From: Sphingopyxis sp. Root154
GTDB taxonomy: Bacteria; Pseudomonadota; Alphaproteobacteria; Sphingomonadales; Sphingomonadaceae
Reading direction: 5' to 3'
Assembly (NCBI RefSeq): GCF_001427105.1
Contig: NZ_LMGI01000002.1
Coordinates: 1,406,651-1,470,650, forward strand
DNA length: 64,000 nucleotides
Under the pieces are notes generated by a model that worked only from the letters and a program-made list of their open reading frames with translations, was not told the DNA's origin and did not search any database. The stretch's first letter is position 1, and each line of letters starts with the position of its first letter. A program made the translations under genes and the position numbers. Shown here in pieces: positions 56,798 to 64,000 of this stretch.

Positions 56798-59230
56798 ATG
56801 CGGAAACTATCGGCAGTATTGACCAAAAGCGGCGCGTTCCTGCTCGGCAGCACGATCTTGTGCACATCGGGAACCGCGCTGGCCCAGCAAACCAACACCG
56901 ACGACGATCGCGACATCGTCGTCACCGCATCGAAGCGCGAAGAAAATCTGCAGGATGTGCCGCTGGCGATCACCGCGATCGGCACCGAGCGGCTCGACGA
57001 GCTGCAGGTCAAGGAATTCCAGGACGTCGTTAAATTCCTGCCGTCGGTGACGATCCAGACGCTCGCGCCGGGGTTCAGCCAGGTCTATTTCCGCGGCGTC
57101 GCGTCGGGCGAGAATGCCAACCATTCGACCTCGCTGCCGACCGTCGGCACTTACTTGGACGAAATGCCGATCACGACCATCCAGGGCGCGCTCGACATCC
57201 ACACCTATGACTTTGCACGCGTCGAGGCGCTCGCGGGGCCGCAGGGCACGCTCTATGGCGCGAGCTCGATGGCGGGCACGATCAAGCTCGTCACCAACAA
57301 GCCCGACACCAGCAGCACCTATGGCTCGGTGGGGCTCGAACTCAACAGCGTGACGCGCGGCGGCATCGGCGGCGTTGCCGAGGGCTTCATCAACGCCCGG
57401 ATCAGCGATCGCGCGGCGCTGCGCCTCGTCGGCTGGTATCGGCACGACGCGGGCTATATCGATAATATCGCGGGGACGCGCGTCTATCCGATCAGTCAGA
57501 ACACCGATACCGACGGCGACGGCGAAAATGATACGGTCATCAACCTGCCCGGCGACGACATCAGCCAGAACAACGCCGATCTGGTCGAAAAGGATTATAA
57601 CACCGTCGACACCTATGGCGCGCGCCTCGCGCTCGGCATCGAACTCGACGACGACTGGACGCTCCGCCCGACGCTGATGGGCCAGATCCAGAAAGCGAAC
57701 GGCAGCTTTGCGCAGGAACGCTCGTCCGCGGTGACGCGCAGCCTTCAGACGGTGCAATATAATCCCGAACGCAGCGACGACAAATGGATCCAGGCCGCGC
57801 TGACGATCGAGGGCAAGATCGGCAATTGGGACCTCACCGTCACCGGCGGGCATTTGCGCCGCAAGACGCTGACCGACAGCGACTATTCGGATTACGCCTA
57901 TTTCTACGACGCGCTTTTTGGCTCGGCGGTCTATCTGTATGACAATGCCGGCGACCAGATCAGCCCGAACCAGTATATCCAGGGCATCGATCGCTATCGC
58001 CGTAACTTCGGCGAAATCCGCGTCGCCTCGCCTGCCGACGCGCGCATCCGCTTCATCGGCGGGCTGTTCTATCAGCGCCAGGCGCACAATATCGAGCAGC
58101 ATTATATTATCGACAATCTGTCCGACGACCTGCAGGTGCCGGGCACCGTCGACAATATCTGGCTGACCAAGCAGCTGCGCGTCGACCGCGACTATGCCGC
58201 CTTCGGCGAACTGAGCTTCGATATCACCGACAAACTGACGCTGACCGGCGGCGGCCGCCTGTACAAGTTCGACAACAGCCTCGTCGGCTTCTTCGGCTAC
58301 AGCAACCCCGGTTACAGCAGCAATCCGGTCTATGCGTGCCAGGGGCCGGCGGTTGTCGACGGATCGCCGTGCACCAACCTCGACAAACGGACGAAGAAGA
58401 CCGACTTCATCCACAAGCTGAACCTGACTTACAAGTTCACCGACGATGTGATGATGTATGCGACCTGGTCGCGCGGCTTTCGTCCCGGCGGGATCAACCG
58501 GCGCGGCTCGCTGCCGCCCTATGGTTCGGATACGCTCGACAATTATGAACTGGGGTGGAAGACCAGCTTTGGTCCGGTTCGTTTCAACGGCGCGGTGTAT
58601 CAGCAGGACTGGAAGAATATCCAGCTCTCCTTCCTCGGTGCCAACGGGCTCAGCGAAGTCCGCAACGCGGGCATCGCGCGGATCCGCGGGATCGAGGCCG
58701 ACGTCAGCTATCGTTCGGGGGGTTTCTCGCTCGGCATGGGCGGCAGCTATAACGACGCGACGATCCGCCGCGATTTCTGTGCAATCGCCAACGCCGATTT
58801 CGACTGCACGACACCCGACAACAGCCTGCTCGCTCCGTCGGGCTCGCGCCTGCCGGTCACCGCGAAATTCAAGGGCAACGCCGTCGCGCGCTATGAATTC
58901 CCGATCAGCGGCCTCGATGGCCACGTCCAGTTCGCGGTCAACCATATCGGTAAAAGGCGCTCCGACCTTCGCACGCTGGAAAATGACATCGTCGGCGATT
59001 TCAAAGCCTATACGACCGCCGATTTCAGCATCGGCGTGAAGGGCGAAGGCTGGGATGCCGAATTGTTCGCGACGAACCTGTTCGACAGCCGCGGCGTAAT
59101 CAACAGCGCGGTCCAGTGCGGCGAAACGGTCTGCGGCGACGGCGATGGCGTTACGCCGGGCGGCGGAGTCTTCTATGACAATGTCATCCGCCCCCGCCTT
59201 ATCGGGATCAAGGTGAGCAAGGATTTCTGA
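56798..59230 (+). CDS. TonB-dependent outer-membrane receptor
   Basis: An 810-residue receptor. Signal peptide 1-30 (ending ALAQ), then DIVVTASKREENLQDVPLAI, a form of the TonB box and plug start typical of sphingomonad receptors, a plug domain to about 170 (ALAGPQGTLYGASSMAGTIK) and a 22-strand barrel ending FYDNVIRPRLIGIKVSKDF with a terminal Phe. It imports an unidentified ligand with energy from TonB-ExbBD. Start ATG 56798 follows GAGGGGG. The neighbours (APC permease, oxidative genes on the facing strand) suggest an organic substrate rather than a siderophore. Confidence 0.93.
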   Translation: MRKLSAVLTKSGAFLLGSTILCTSGTALAQQTNTDDDRDIVVTASKREENLQDVPLAITAIGTERLDELQVKEFQDVVKFLPSVTIQTLAPGFSQVYFRGVASGENANHSTSLPTVGTYLDEMPITTIQGALDIHTYDFARVEALAGPQGTLYGASSMAGTIKLVTNKPDTSSTYGSVGLELNSVTRGGIGGVAEGFINARISDRAALRLVGWYRHDAGYIDNIAGTRVYPISQNTDTDGDGENDTVINLPGDDISQNNADLVEKDYNTVDTYGARLALGIELDDDWTLRPTLMGQIQKANGSFAQERSSAVTRSLQTVQYNPERSDDKWIQAALTIEGKIGNWDLTVTGGHLRRKTLTDSDYSDYAYFYDALFGSAVYLYDNAGDQISPNQYIQGIDRYRRNFGEIRVASPADARIRFIGGLFYQRQAHNIEQHYIIDNLSDDLQVPGTVDNIWLTKQLRVDRDYAAFGELSFDITDKLTLTGGGRLYKFDNSLVGFFGYSNPGYSSNPVYACQGPAVVDGSPCTNLDKRTKKTDFIHKLNLTYKFTDDVMMYATWSRGFRPGGINRRGSLPPYGSDTLDNYELGWKTSFGPVRFNGAVYQQDWKNIQLSFLGANGLSEVRNAGIARIRGIEADVSYRSGGFSLGMGGSYNDATIRRDFCAIANADFDCTTPDNSLLAPSGSRLPVTAKFKGNAVARYEFPISGLDGHVQFAVNHIGKRRSDLRTLENDIVGDFKAYTTADFSIGVKGEGWDAELFATNLFDSRGVINSAVQCGETVCGDGDGVTPGGGVFYDNVIRPRLIGIKVSKDF

Positions 59231-59234
59231 TCGG

Positions 59235-60581
59235 GTGACCGATTTGCAAACCGACAGCGAAAGGCCGGGCCAAAAGCTCGGCCTTTTGATGTGCATCGCG
59301 CTCGGCATGGGCAATATGATCGGGTCGGGCGTGTTCCTGCTCCCGCGCGATCTCGCTCCATTGGGCTGGAATGCTGTCATCGGCTGGGGGGTGTCGATCG
59401 CCGGCACTTTGTGCCTCGCAATCGTCTTTGCGCGCCTCGCCAAACGCCTGCCTGAAGGCTGCGCGGCCTTCACCTATGGCGCCGCGGCCTTCGGGCCCGG
59501 CACGGGCTTTATCGTCGCGTGGAGTTATTGGATCAGCTGCTGGACCGTCGTCGCGACGCTGGCGGTTGCGGCCATCAGCAACATGTCGATCCTCATGCCC
59601 TGGCTCGGCGAAAAAGACGCGGCCCCGGCGTGGATCGCGATCGGTTGCATCTGGTTCTTCACGCTGGTGAACCTTGCCGGCGTGCGCCGAGCCGGCGGCG
59701 CGCAATTGCTGACGCTCGGGCTCAAGCTGATCCCCGTGATCGGCGCGGTGCTCGTCGGGATATGGGCGCTCGGCACCGGCGCGGCGCCGCCGCCGACGAT
59801 GGCGGGCACCGAACCTGTCAGCCTGTCGGGCGTCAGTTCGGCAGCGACCCTCACATTGTTCGCGCTGCTTGGCTTCGAAAGCGCCTGCGTCGTCAGCGAC
59901 CGCGTCAAGGACCCCGAGCGCACGATCCCGCGCGCGACGGTGATCGCGGCAGCGGCGGTCGGGCTCCTCTATCTTCTGTCGTGCACAACGGTGACGCTGC
60001 TGGTGCCAATCGAAACGCTGCACCAGTCGAACGCCGCCTACGCGACCTTTTTCTCGCGGCTCGTCAGTCCGGCGGCGGGCGATGTCGTCGCGCTGTTCGC
60101 GGCGATCGCGGCGCTCGGCGCGCTCAACGGCTTCGTGCTGCTGCAGGGCGACATTCCGCGCGACCTCGCGCACCGGCGCCTGCTCCCGCAGGCGTTCGCG
60201 CGCGACAATAAATTCGCATCGCCATGGATCACCCAGCTCGTGTCGAGCGGGCTCGCGAGCGTCATCGTCTACGCCAATTATTCGCGCGGCCTCGCCGATC
60301 TCTTCGCTTTCATGGTCAAGGTCACGACCTCGACCGCGATCATCCTCTATATCGTCGGCGCCGCCGCCGCCTTCTGGCTCGAACGACGCGGCGCGATCAA
60401 GATGTCGACGGGTTTTGCCGCCGCGACGATCATCGGCTTCTTTTACAGCGCCTGGGCCTTTTACGGCGCCGGGCTGGAGGCGAGCCTGTGGAGCCTCGTG
60501 ATGACCGCCGCAGGCTTGCCGATCTACTTTCTCATGTGGCGTTCAGCGCCAGCGCGGGGCGAACCAGCCCCGGTCGCGTAG
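59235..60581 (+). CDS. APC superfamily amino-acid/polyamine permease
   Basis: A 448-residue membrane protein with about 12 helices. It begins with the APC hallmark MCIALGMGNMIGSGVFLLPR in the first helix and shows WSYWISCWTVVATLAVAA and ALLGFESACVVSDRVKDPER (helix 6 loop), close to the AdiC/arginine-agmatine antiporter layout. The substrate is unknown. The GTG start lies 4 bases after the receptor stop, so the two are co-transcribed. Its last 39 bases overlap the end of the facing gene. Confidence 0.9.
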   Translation: MTDLQTDSERPGQKLGLLMCIALGMGNMIGSGVFLLPRDLAPLGWNAVIGWGVSIAGTLCLAIVFARLAKRLPEGCAAFTYGAAAFGPGTGFIVAWSYWISCWTVVATLAVAAISNMSILMPWLGEKDAAPAWIAIGCIWFFTLVNLAGVRRAGGAQLLTLGLKLIPVIGAVLVGIWALGTGAAPPPTMAGTEPVSLSGVSSAATLTLFALLGFESACVVSDRVKDPERTIPRATVIAAAAVGLLYLLSCTTVTLLVPIETLHQSNAAYATFFSRLVSPAAGDVVALFAAIAALGALNGFVLLQGDIPRDLAHRRLLPQAFARDNKFASPWITQLVSSGLASVIVYANYSRGLADLFAFMVKVTTSTAIILYIVGAAAAFWLERRGAIKMSTGFAAATIIGFFYSAWAFYGAGLEASLWSLVMTAAGLPIYFLMWRSAPARGEPAPVA

Positions 60582-62147
60582 GATCACCTGCGCCGCATTA
60601 TGCCCCGGCGCGCCGGTGACGCCGCCGCCCGGGTGTGTGCCCGCGCCGCACATATAAAGGCCCCTGAGCGGCCCGCGATAGGCGCCATTGCCGAGCACCG
60701 GGCGCGCTGACCACAGCTGATCGAGGCTCATATTACCGTGCATGATGTCGCCGCCGACGAGCCCGAACTTGCGTTCGAGCCCCTTGGGGCTGAGAATCTG
60801 GCGCCCGACGATCGAGGCGCGGAAGCCGGGGGCATGCGCCTCGACCGTGTCGATGATCGTATCGGCCGCCTTGCCCTCCTCGGCGTCCCAGTCGCGTCCG
60901 CCCGGCAGCTCGGGCGCGAATTGCTGGCAGAACAGGCTCGCGACATGCTGGCCCGGAGGGGCGAGGCTGTCGTCGACGGTCGAGGGGATGAGCATTTCGA
61001 CGATCGGCTTTTTCGACCAGCCATGCTCCTTCGCGTCGAGAAACGCCTTGTCCATATAGTCGAGCGTCGGGGCGAGGATGATCCCCGACTGGTGATGCTC
61101 GCCGGGTTCGGGGAGGCAGGTGAATTTCGGCAGCTCGCTGAGCGCGACATTCATGCGGAAGGTGCCGCTGCCCGCCTTGAACGCCTTGATCCGGCGGCGG
61201 AATTCGGGGGCGATATCGCCTTCGTCGAACATCCGTTCGTAAAGCAGCTTGGGACCGACATTGGCGATCACGCGCGCCGCGGCGATTTCCTCGCCGCTGA
61301 CCAGCTTGACCCCGACCGCCTTGCCGCCGTCGACGAGCACACGCGAGACGGGCGCTTCGAGGCTGATCTCGACACCCAACTGCGTGCAAACCTTCGCCAT
61401 CATCTGCGTGATCGCGCCCATGCCGCCGACGCTGTGGCCCCACGCACCCTTTTTGCCATTCACCTCGCCGAAGACATGGTGGAGGAGAACATAGGCGCTG
61501 CCCGGCGTATCGGGGCTCGCATAATTTCCGACCACCGCGTCGAAGCCGAAGGCGGCCTTGACCGCTTCGCTTTCGAACCAGCTGTCGAGGAAGGTGCGCG
61601 CCGACTTGGTGAAGAGTTCGAGCACGTCGCGCTGCTGCGACAGGCTGAGTTTGGTGAGGCCGCGCCCCTGCCGCGCCGCATCGAGCAGCGTCTTGAAGCC
61701 GTCGCCGACGTTGGGCGGCGATTTGAGCGCGAGATCGCGCAGCACGTCGGCCACACCCTCGAGCATGTCATAATATTCGGGAAGCCGCGCGGCGTCGTGC
61801 GCCGAAAAGCGCGCAAATTCCTTTTGCGTGCGTTCAAGCCCGCCACCGAGCTTCAAATAACCGCCATCTTCCTGCGGCAGGAAGTTGCTGATCGGCCGCT
61901 CGATCACGCGATAGCCATGATCGGCGAGCTTCATGTCGGCGATCACCCTGGGCTGCAGCAGGCTGACCGTGTAGCTCGCGACCGAATTGCGGAAACCCGG
62001 CGCGAATTCCTCGGTCACCGCGGCGCCCCCGACGACATCGCGCGCCTCGACGATGCGCACCTTCAGCCCCGCCTTGGCGAGATAGAAGGCGCAGACGAGG
62101 CCGTTGTGGCCGGCGCCGATAATCAGCGCGTCATAGGCTTTGGTCAT
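60543..62147 (-). CDS. PYROXD2 / phytoene-desaturase-like FAD oxidoreductase
   Basis: A 534-residue NAD(P)/FAD protein: YDALIIGAGHNGLVCAFYLA dinucleotide fold, VEARDVVGGAAVTEEFAPGF, a long insert domain and the C-terminal YMCGAGTHPGGGVTGAPGHN that closes the FAD site. The layout matches the PYROXD2 (pyridine nucleotide-disulphide oxidoreductase domain 2) and phytoene desaturase group. The substrate is unknown. The ATG overlaps the stop of the FAD monooxygenase gene (ATGA); the 3' end runs 39 bases into the APC permease gene on the other strand. Confidence 0.88.
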   Translation of the reverse strand: MTKAYDALIIGAGHNGLVCAFYLAKAGLKVRIVEARDVVGGAAVTEEFAPGFRNSVASYTVSLLQPRVIADMKLADHGYRVIERPISNFLPQEDGGYLKLGGGLERTQKEFARFSAHDAARLPEYYDMLEGVADVLRDLALKSPPNVGDGFKTLLDAARQGRGLTKLSLSQQRDVLELFTKSARTFLDSWFESEAVKAAFGFDAVVGNYASPDTPGSAYVLLHHVFGEVNGKKGAWGHSVGGMGAITQMMAKVCTQLGVEISLEAPVSRVLVDGGKAVGVKLVSGEEIAAARVIANVGPKLLYERMFDEGDIAPEFRRRIKAFKAGSGTFRMNVALSELPKFTCLPEPGEHHQSGIILAPTLDYMDKAFLDAKEHGWSKKPIVEMLIPSTVDDSLAPPGQHVASLFCQQFAPELPGGRDWDAEEGKAADTIIDTVEAHAPGFRASIVGRQILSPKGLERKFGLVGGDIMHGNMSLDQLWSARPVLGNGAYRGPLRGLYMCGAGTHPGGGVTGAPGHNAAQVILRDRGWFAPRWR

Positions 62148-63358
62148 GAAAAGTCTTTCGCAAGCGGGGATTGGACATGCTGGCGGCCGAAGCCGAGGCC
62201 GAGAACCCGGCCGGGGATGCGGCGAAGCAGCGGGATGCGGTCGAGCAGGTGGACCGCGAGCGGGACGCGCGTGATTTCGCCGCGCAGCATCGGTTCGATG
62301 ATATTCTGATGCGCGAAGCGCTGAAGCCCCTGCATCCGCGTTGTAGGCTTCCAGCGCCGTTCCTGCACCTTCGCAAGCAGCGGATCGGGATCGGCGTCAG
62401 CGGCAAGGGGCGCGGCGAGGATATTTGCCGTCGCCACCGCATCCTGCACCGCGAGGTTGATCCCGACCCCGCCGACGGGCGACATCGCATGCGCGGCGTC
62501 GCCGATCGCGAGCAGACCGGGGCGCGACCAGCGTGTGAGACGATCAAGCGCAACCGTGAGCAGTTTCACGTCGTCGAAGCTCTGGAGCGCGTCGATCCCG
62601 GCGGCAAGACCGGGCGCGATTTCGACGATCTTGTCGCGAAACGCCGCAATGCCGCGCGCCTCGACCGGTGCGAAACCGCCTTTTTCGATGATCTGCGCGC
62701 ATTGCCAATAATCGCCGCGCGGGATCGCAACGACCATGCCGCCCTTGTCGATCGTGCCGAGCGCGACCTCGGACATGTTGACGCTCGCGGGAACGGGGAT
62801 GCGGAACCACAGCACGTCCATAGGCGCGCCCAGATCCTCAAGCGGCAATTCGGCGGCGTCGCGCAGCACCGAGCGGCGCCCGTCGGCGGCGATCACGAGC
62901 CGCGCGGGCAAAGTCTCATCGCTTGCGAGAGTCACGCCGCTAACCCGGTTCGCGGTGTCATAGGTGAGCCCGGTCGCCTCAGTCGACATGCGGAGGTCAA
63001 AGGTCGGATATTTCCGGCCCTGCCCCGCGATAAAATCGAGCAAGTCCCATTGCGGCATCATCGCGACAAAGCGCGCCGCGACGGGCAGATGCTTCATCGT
63101 CGCGATCGTATATTGCCCGCCGAGCAGGTTGAGCGTCATCGTGTCGATCGCCGCGTGCGGTTCTTTCAGCAGCTCTTCGAGCAACCCGATCTCGTTGAAC
63201 AGTTCGAGCGTCGAGGGATGCACCGTGTCGCCGCGGAAATCGCGGAGGAAATCGGCGTGCTTTTCGAGCACGGTGACGGGCACGCCGGCGCGCGCGAGCA
63301 ACAGCCCCGTGACCATGCCCGCGGGGCCGCCGCCGACGATGATGACTGGATCGCTCAT
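62144..63358 (-). CDS. FAD-dependent monooxygenase (PHBH-like)
   Basis: A 404-residue group A flavoprotein monooxygenase: IIVGGGPAGMVTGLLLARAG, VIAADGRRSVLRDAA (DG motif) and LLAIGDAAHAMSPVGGVGIN (GD motif). These enzymes hydroxylate aromatic or other activated rings with NAD(P)H and O2. It lies 24 bases downstream of the Rieske oxygenase gene and overlaps the next gene as ATGA, so the three form an operon. Confidence 0.9.
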   Translation of the reverse strand: MSDPVIIVGGGPAGMVTGLLLARAGVPVTVLEKHADFLRDFRGDTVHPSTLELFNEIGLLEELLKEPHAAIDTMTLNLLGGQYTIATMKHLPVAARFVAMMPQWDLLDFIAGQGRKYPTFDLRMSTEATGLTYDTANRVSGVTLASDETLPARLVIAADGRRSVLRDAAELPLEDLGAPMDVLWFRIPVPASVNMSEVALGTIDKGGMVVAIPRGDYWQCAQIIEKGGFAPVEARGIAAFRDKIVEIAPGLAAGIDALQSFDDVKLLTVALDRLTRWSRPGLLAIGDAAHAMSPVGGVGINLAVQDAVATANILAAPLAADADPDPLLAKVQERRWKPTTRMQGLQRFAHQNIIEPMLRGEITRVPLAVHLLDRIPLLRRIPGRVLGLGFGRQHVQSPLAKDFS

Positions 63359-63382
63359 ACTCCCTCCTCCCGCCTGTTGTTT

Positions 63383-64000
63383 TTAGCGGCTCCACCCCGG
63401 CGGCGGCGCATGTTCCTGCCGCGCTTCGGGGATCAGATCGCGCATCCGCGAACAGAAATGCTTGAGGCAGACTTCCTTGTCGCTGAGCGGCCCCATGGTG
63501 AAGCTTTTCGACGCCATTCCCTGCTGGACGCGGGTGATCAACTCAGTGTCCTCGGCATTGACCTGTCGGTTGATCCGCCAATTGAGATAGCGCGCAGCCT
63601 TCATCTCGCGGCGCTCATCGGGGAGCACATAGGAGATTTCGCGGATCAGGCAGGTCGTCGGCCCGGTCGGCAGCCACTGCATGAAATCGACCTGGTCGGG
63701 ATAGATGTCGAACGCGACGTTCGGCCAGAGCTTGAAATAGAGCCAGTGGCGCTGGTTGGCTTCGGGCAGATGCGGCACCGCGGGCAGCAGCCGCTGATAC
63801 ATGCGCTCGGACCAGTTCACCGACGGCCGGTCGATCAAATCGCCCCACATGCGGTCGACATTGTCCTCAGCCTCGACGCCATAGCTTTTACCGAACAGGC
63901 GCGTCAGGCCGGGGTGCGCGACGGGGATGTGGAGGCCGTCCGAATAATTGTCGCCGACATTCTTCCAGTTCACCTCCCGCGGGCGGAGCGTGACGCGGCC
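63383..64000 (-). CDS. Rieske non-heme iron oxygenase, alpha-subunit C-terminal part (runs off right edge)
   Basis: 205 residues of the catalytic half are visible; the frame continues past base 64000, so the GTG at 63973 is internal. VNWKNVGDNYSDGLHIPVAH holds the iron-binding pattern Asp-x2-His-x4-His (Asp21, His24 and His29 of the visible chain). The rest follows ring-hydroxylating oxygenase alpha subunits (WPNVAFDIYPDQVDFMQWLP). The Rieske [2Fe-2S] domain must lie beyond the edge. It would dihydroxylate or demethylate a substrate; which one is unknown. It is upstream of two flavoenzyme genes in the same operon. Confidence 0.87.
   Translation of the reverse strand, partial: GRVTLRPREVNWKNVGDNYSDGLHIPVAHPGLTRLFGKSYGVEAEDNVDRMWGDLIDRPSVNWSERMYQRLLPAVPHLPEANQRHWLYFKLWPNVAFDIYPDQVDFMQWLPTGPTTCLIREISYVLPDERREMKAARYLNWRINRQVNAEDTELITRVQQGMASKSFTMGPLSDKEVCLKHFCSRMRDLIPEARQEHAPPPGWSR

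Noticed and set aside
56807-59473. An 888-codon minus-strand open frame
   Set aside because: Antisense to the TonB receptor and start of the permease; no family pattern.

Overview
The window is 64 kb of chromosome from a GC-rich alphaproteobacterium. The gene content points to the Sphingomonadaceae, most likely a Sphingopyxis-like strain: blocks rpmH-rnpA-yidD-yidC-engB, secB with a divergent Tim44-domain gene, dnaA next to rpsT and mutM, ubiE-ubiB-coaBC-dut, many glutathione S-transferases, a TonB-dependent receptor, and dispersed GC-rich palindromic repeats. This assignment comes from gene order and protein character only; no database was searched. No tRNA, rRNA, CRISPR array, prophage or transposase was seen.

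Layout. 1-2.2 kb: edge fragment, a DUF1905 gene and comM. 2.3-13.7 kb: a one-direction array of at least 17 small genes behind an autoregulated-looking tetR. It holds VOC/glyoxalase-fold proteins, GSTs, a DHFR-like protein, a fused DUF1428, a GFA-like protein and DUF899. Nearly all carry the same AGGAGAGA-type ribosome binding site, so the block looks like one inducible detoxification unit. 13.7-18.9 kb: a secreted ClpP-like protein, a PGPGW membrane protein, then rpmH, rnpA, yidD, yidC and engB, a chain for ribosome, RNase P and membrane-protein insertion. 18.9-27.3 kb: a secreted protein, a cupin, dapE, smr-mltA-Tim44 (minus strand), secB, murJ, trpS.

27.4-39.4 kb: a DUF4136 lipoprotein, then the dnaA neighbourhood (DnaA-box-like sites downstream of dnaA, a cluster of GANTC sites upstream), rpsT, mutM, ubiE, ubiB, a GT2-GtrA glycosyltransferase and a membrane partner, coaBC, dut, a MoeB/HesA-like enzyme and a DsrE-like protein. 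39.5-48.3 kb: a lipoprotein-type methyltransferase, prfB, a class A penicillin-binding protein, a three-gene operon (sugar-lactone-type FAD oxidase, DSD1-type PLP enzyme, TetR) with a 24-bp palindrome, and an N-acetylmuramoyl-L-alanine amidase.

48.4-64 kb: RNase E with a long leader, an M48 protease with a C-terminal TPR-like half, a membrane-anchored DsbA-like thioredoxin, a TPR-sulfotransferase, a TonB-dependent receptor and an APC permease. Facing these is a minus-strand operon running off the right edge (Rieske oxygenase alpha subunit, FAD monooxygenase, carotenoid-isomerase-type FAD oxidoreductase), which suggests uptake and oxidation of an unknown organic substrate.

The most unusual observation is a palindrome-bounded repeat element inside the coaBC reading frame. 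It adds about 50 residues to the linker between the two enzyme domains, and two sister copies lie elsewhere in the window, one forming the end of a tetR gene.
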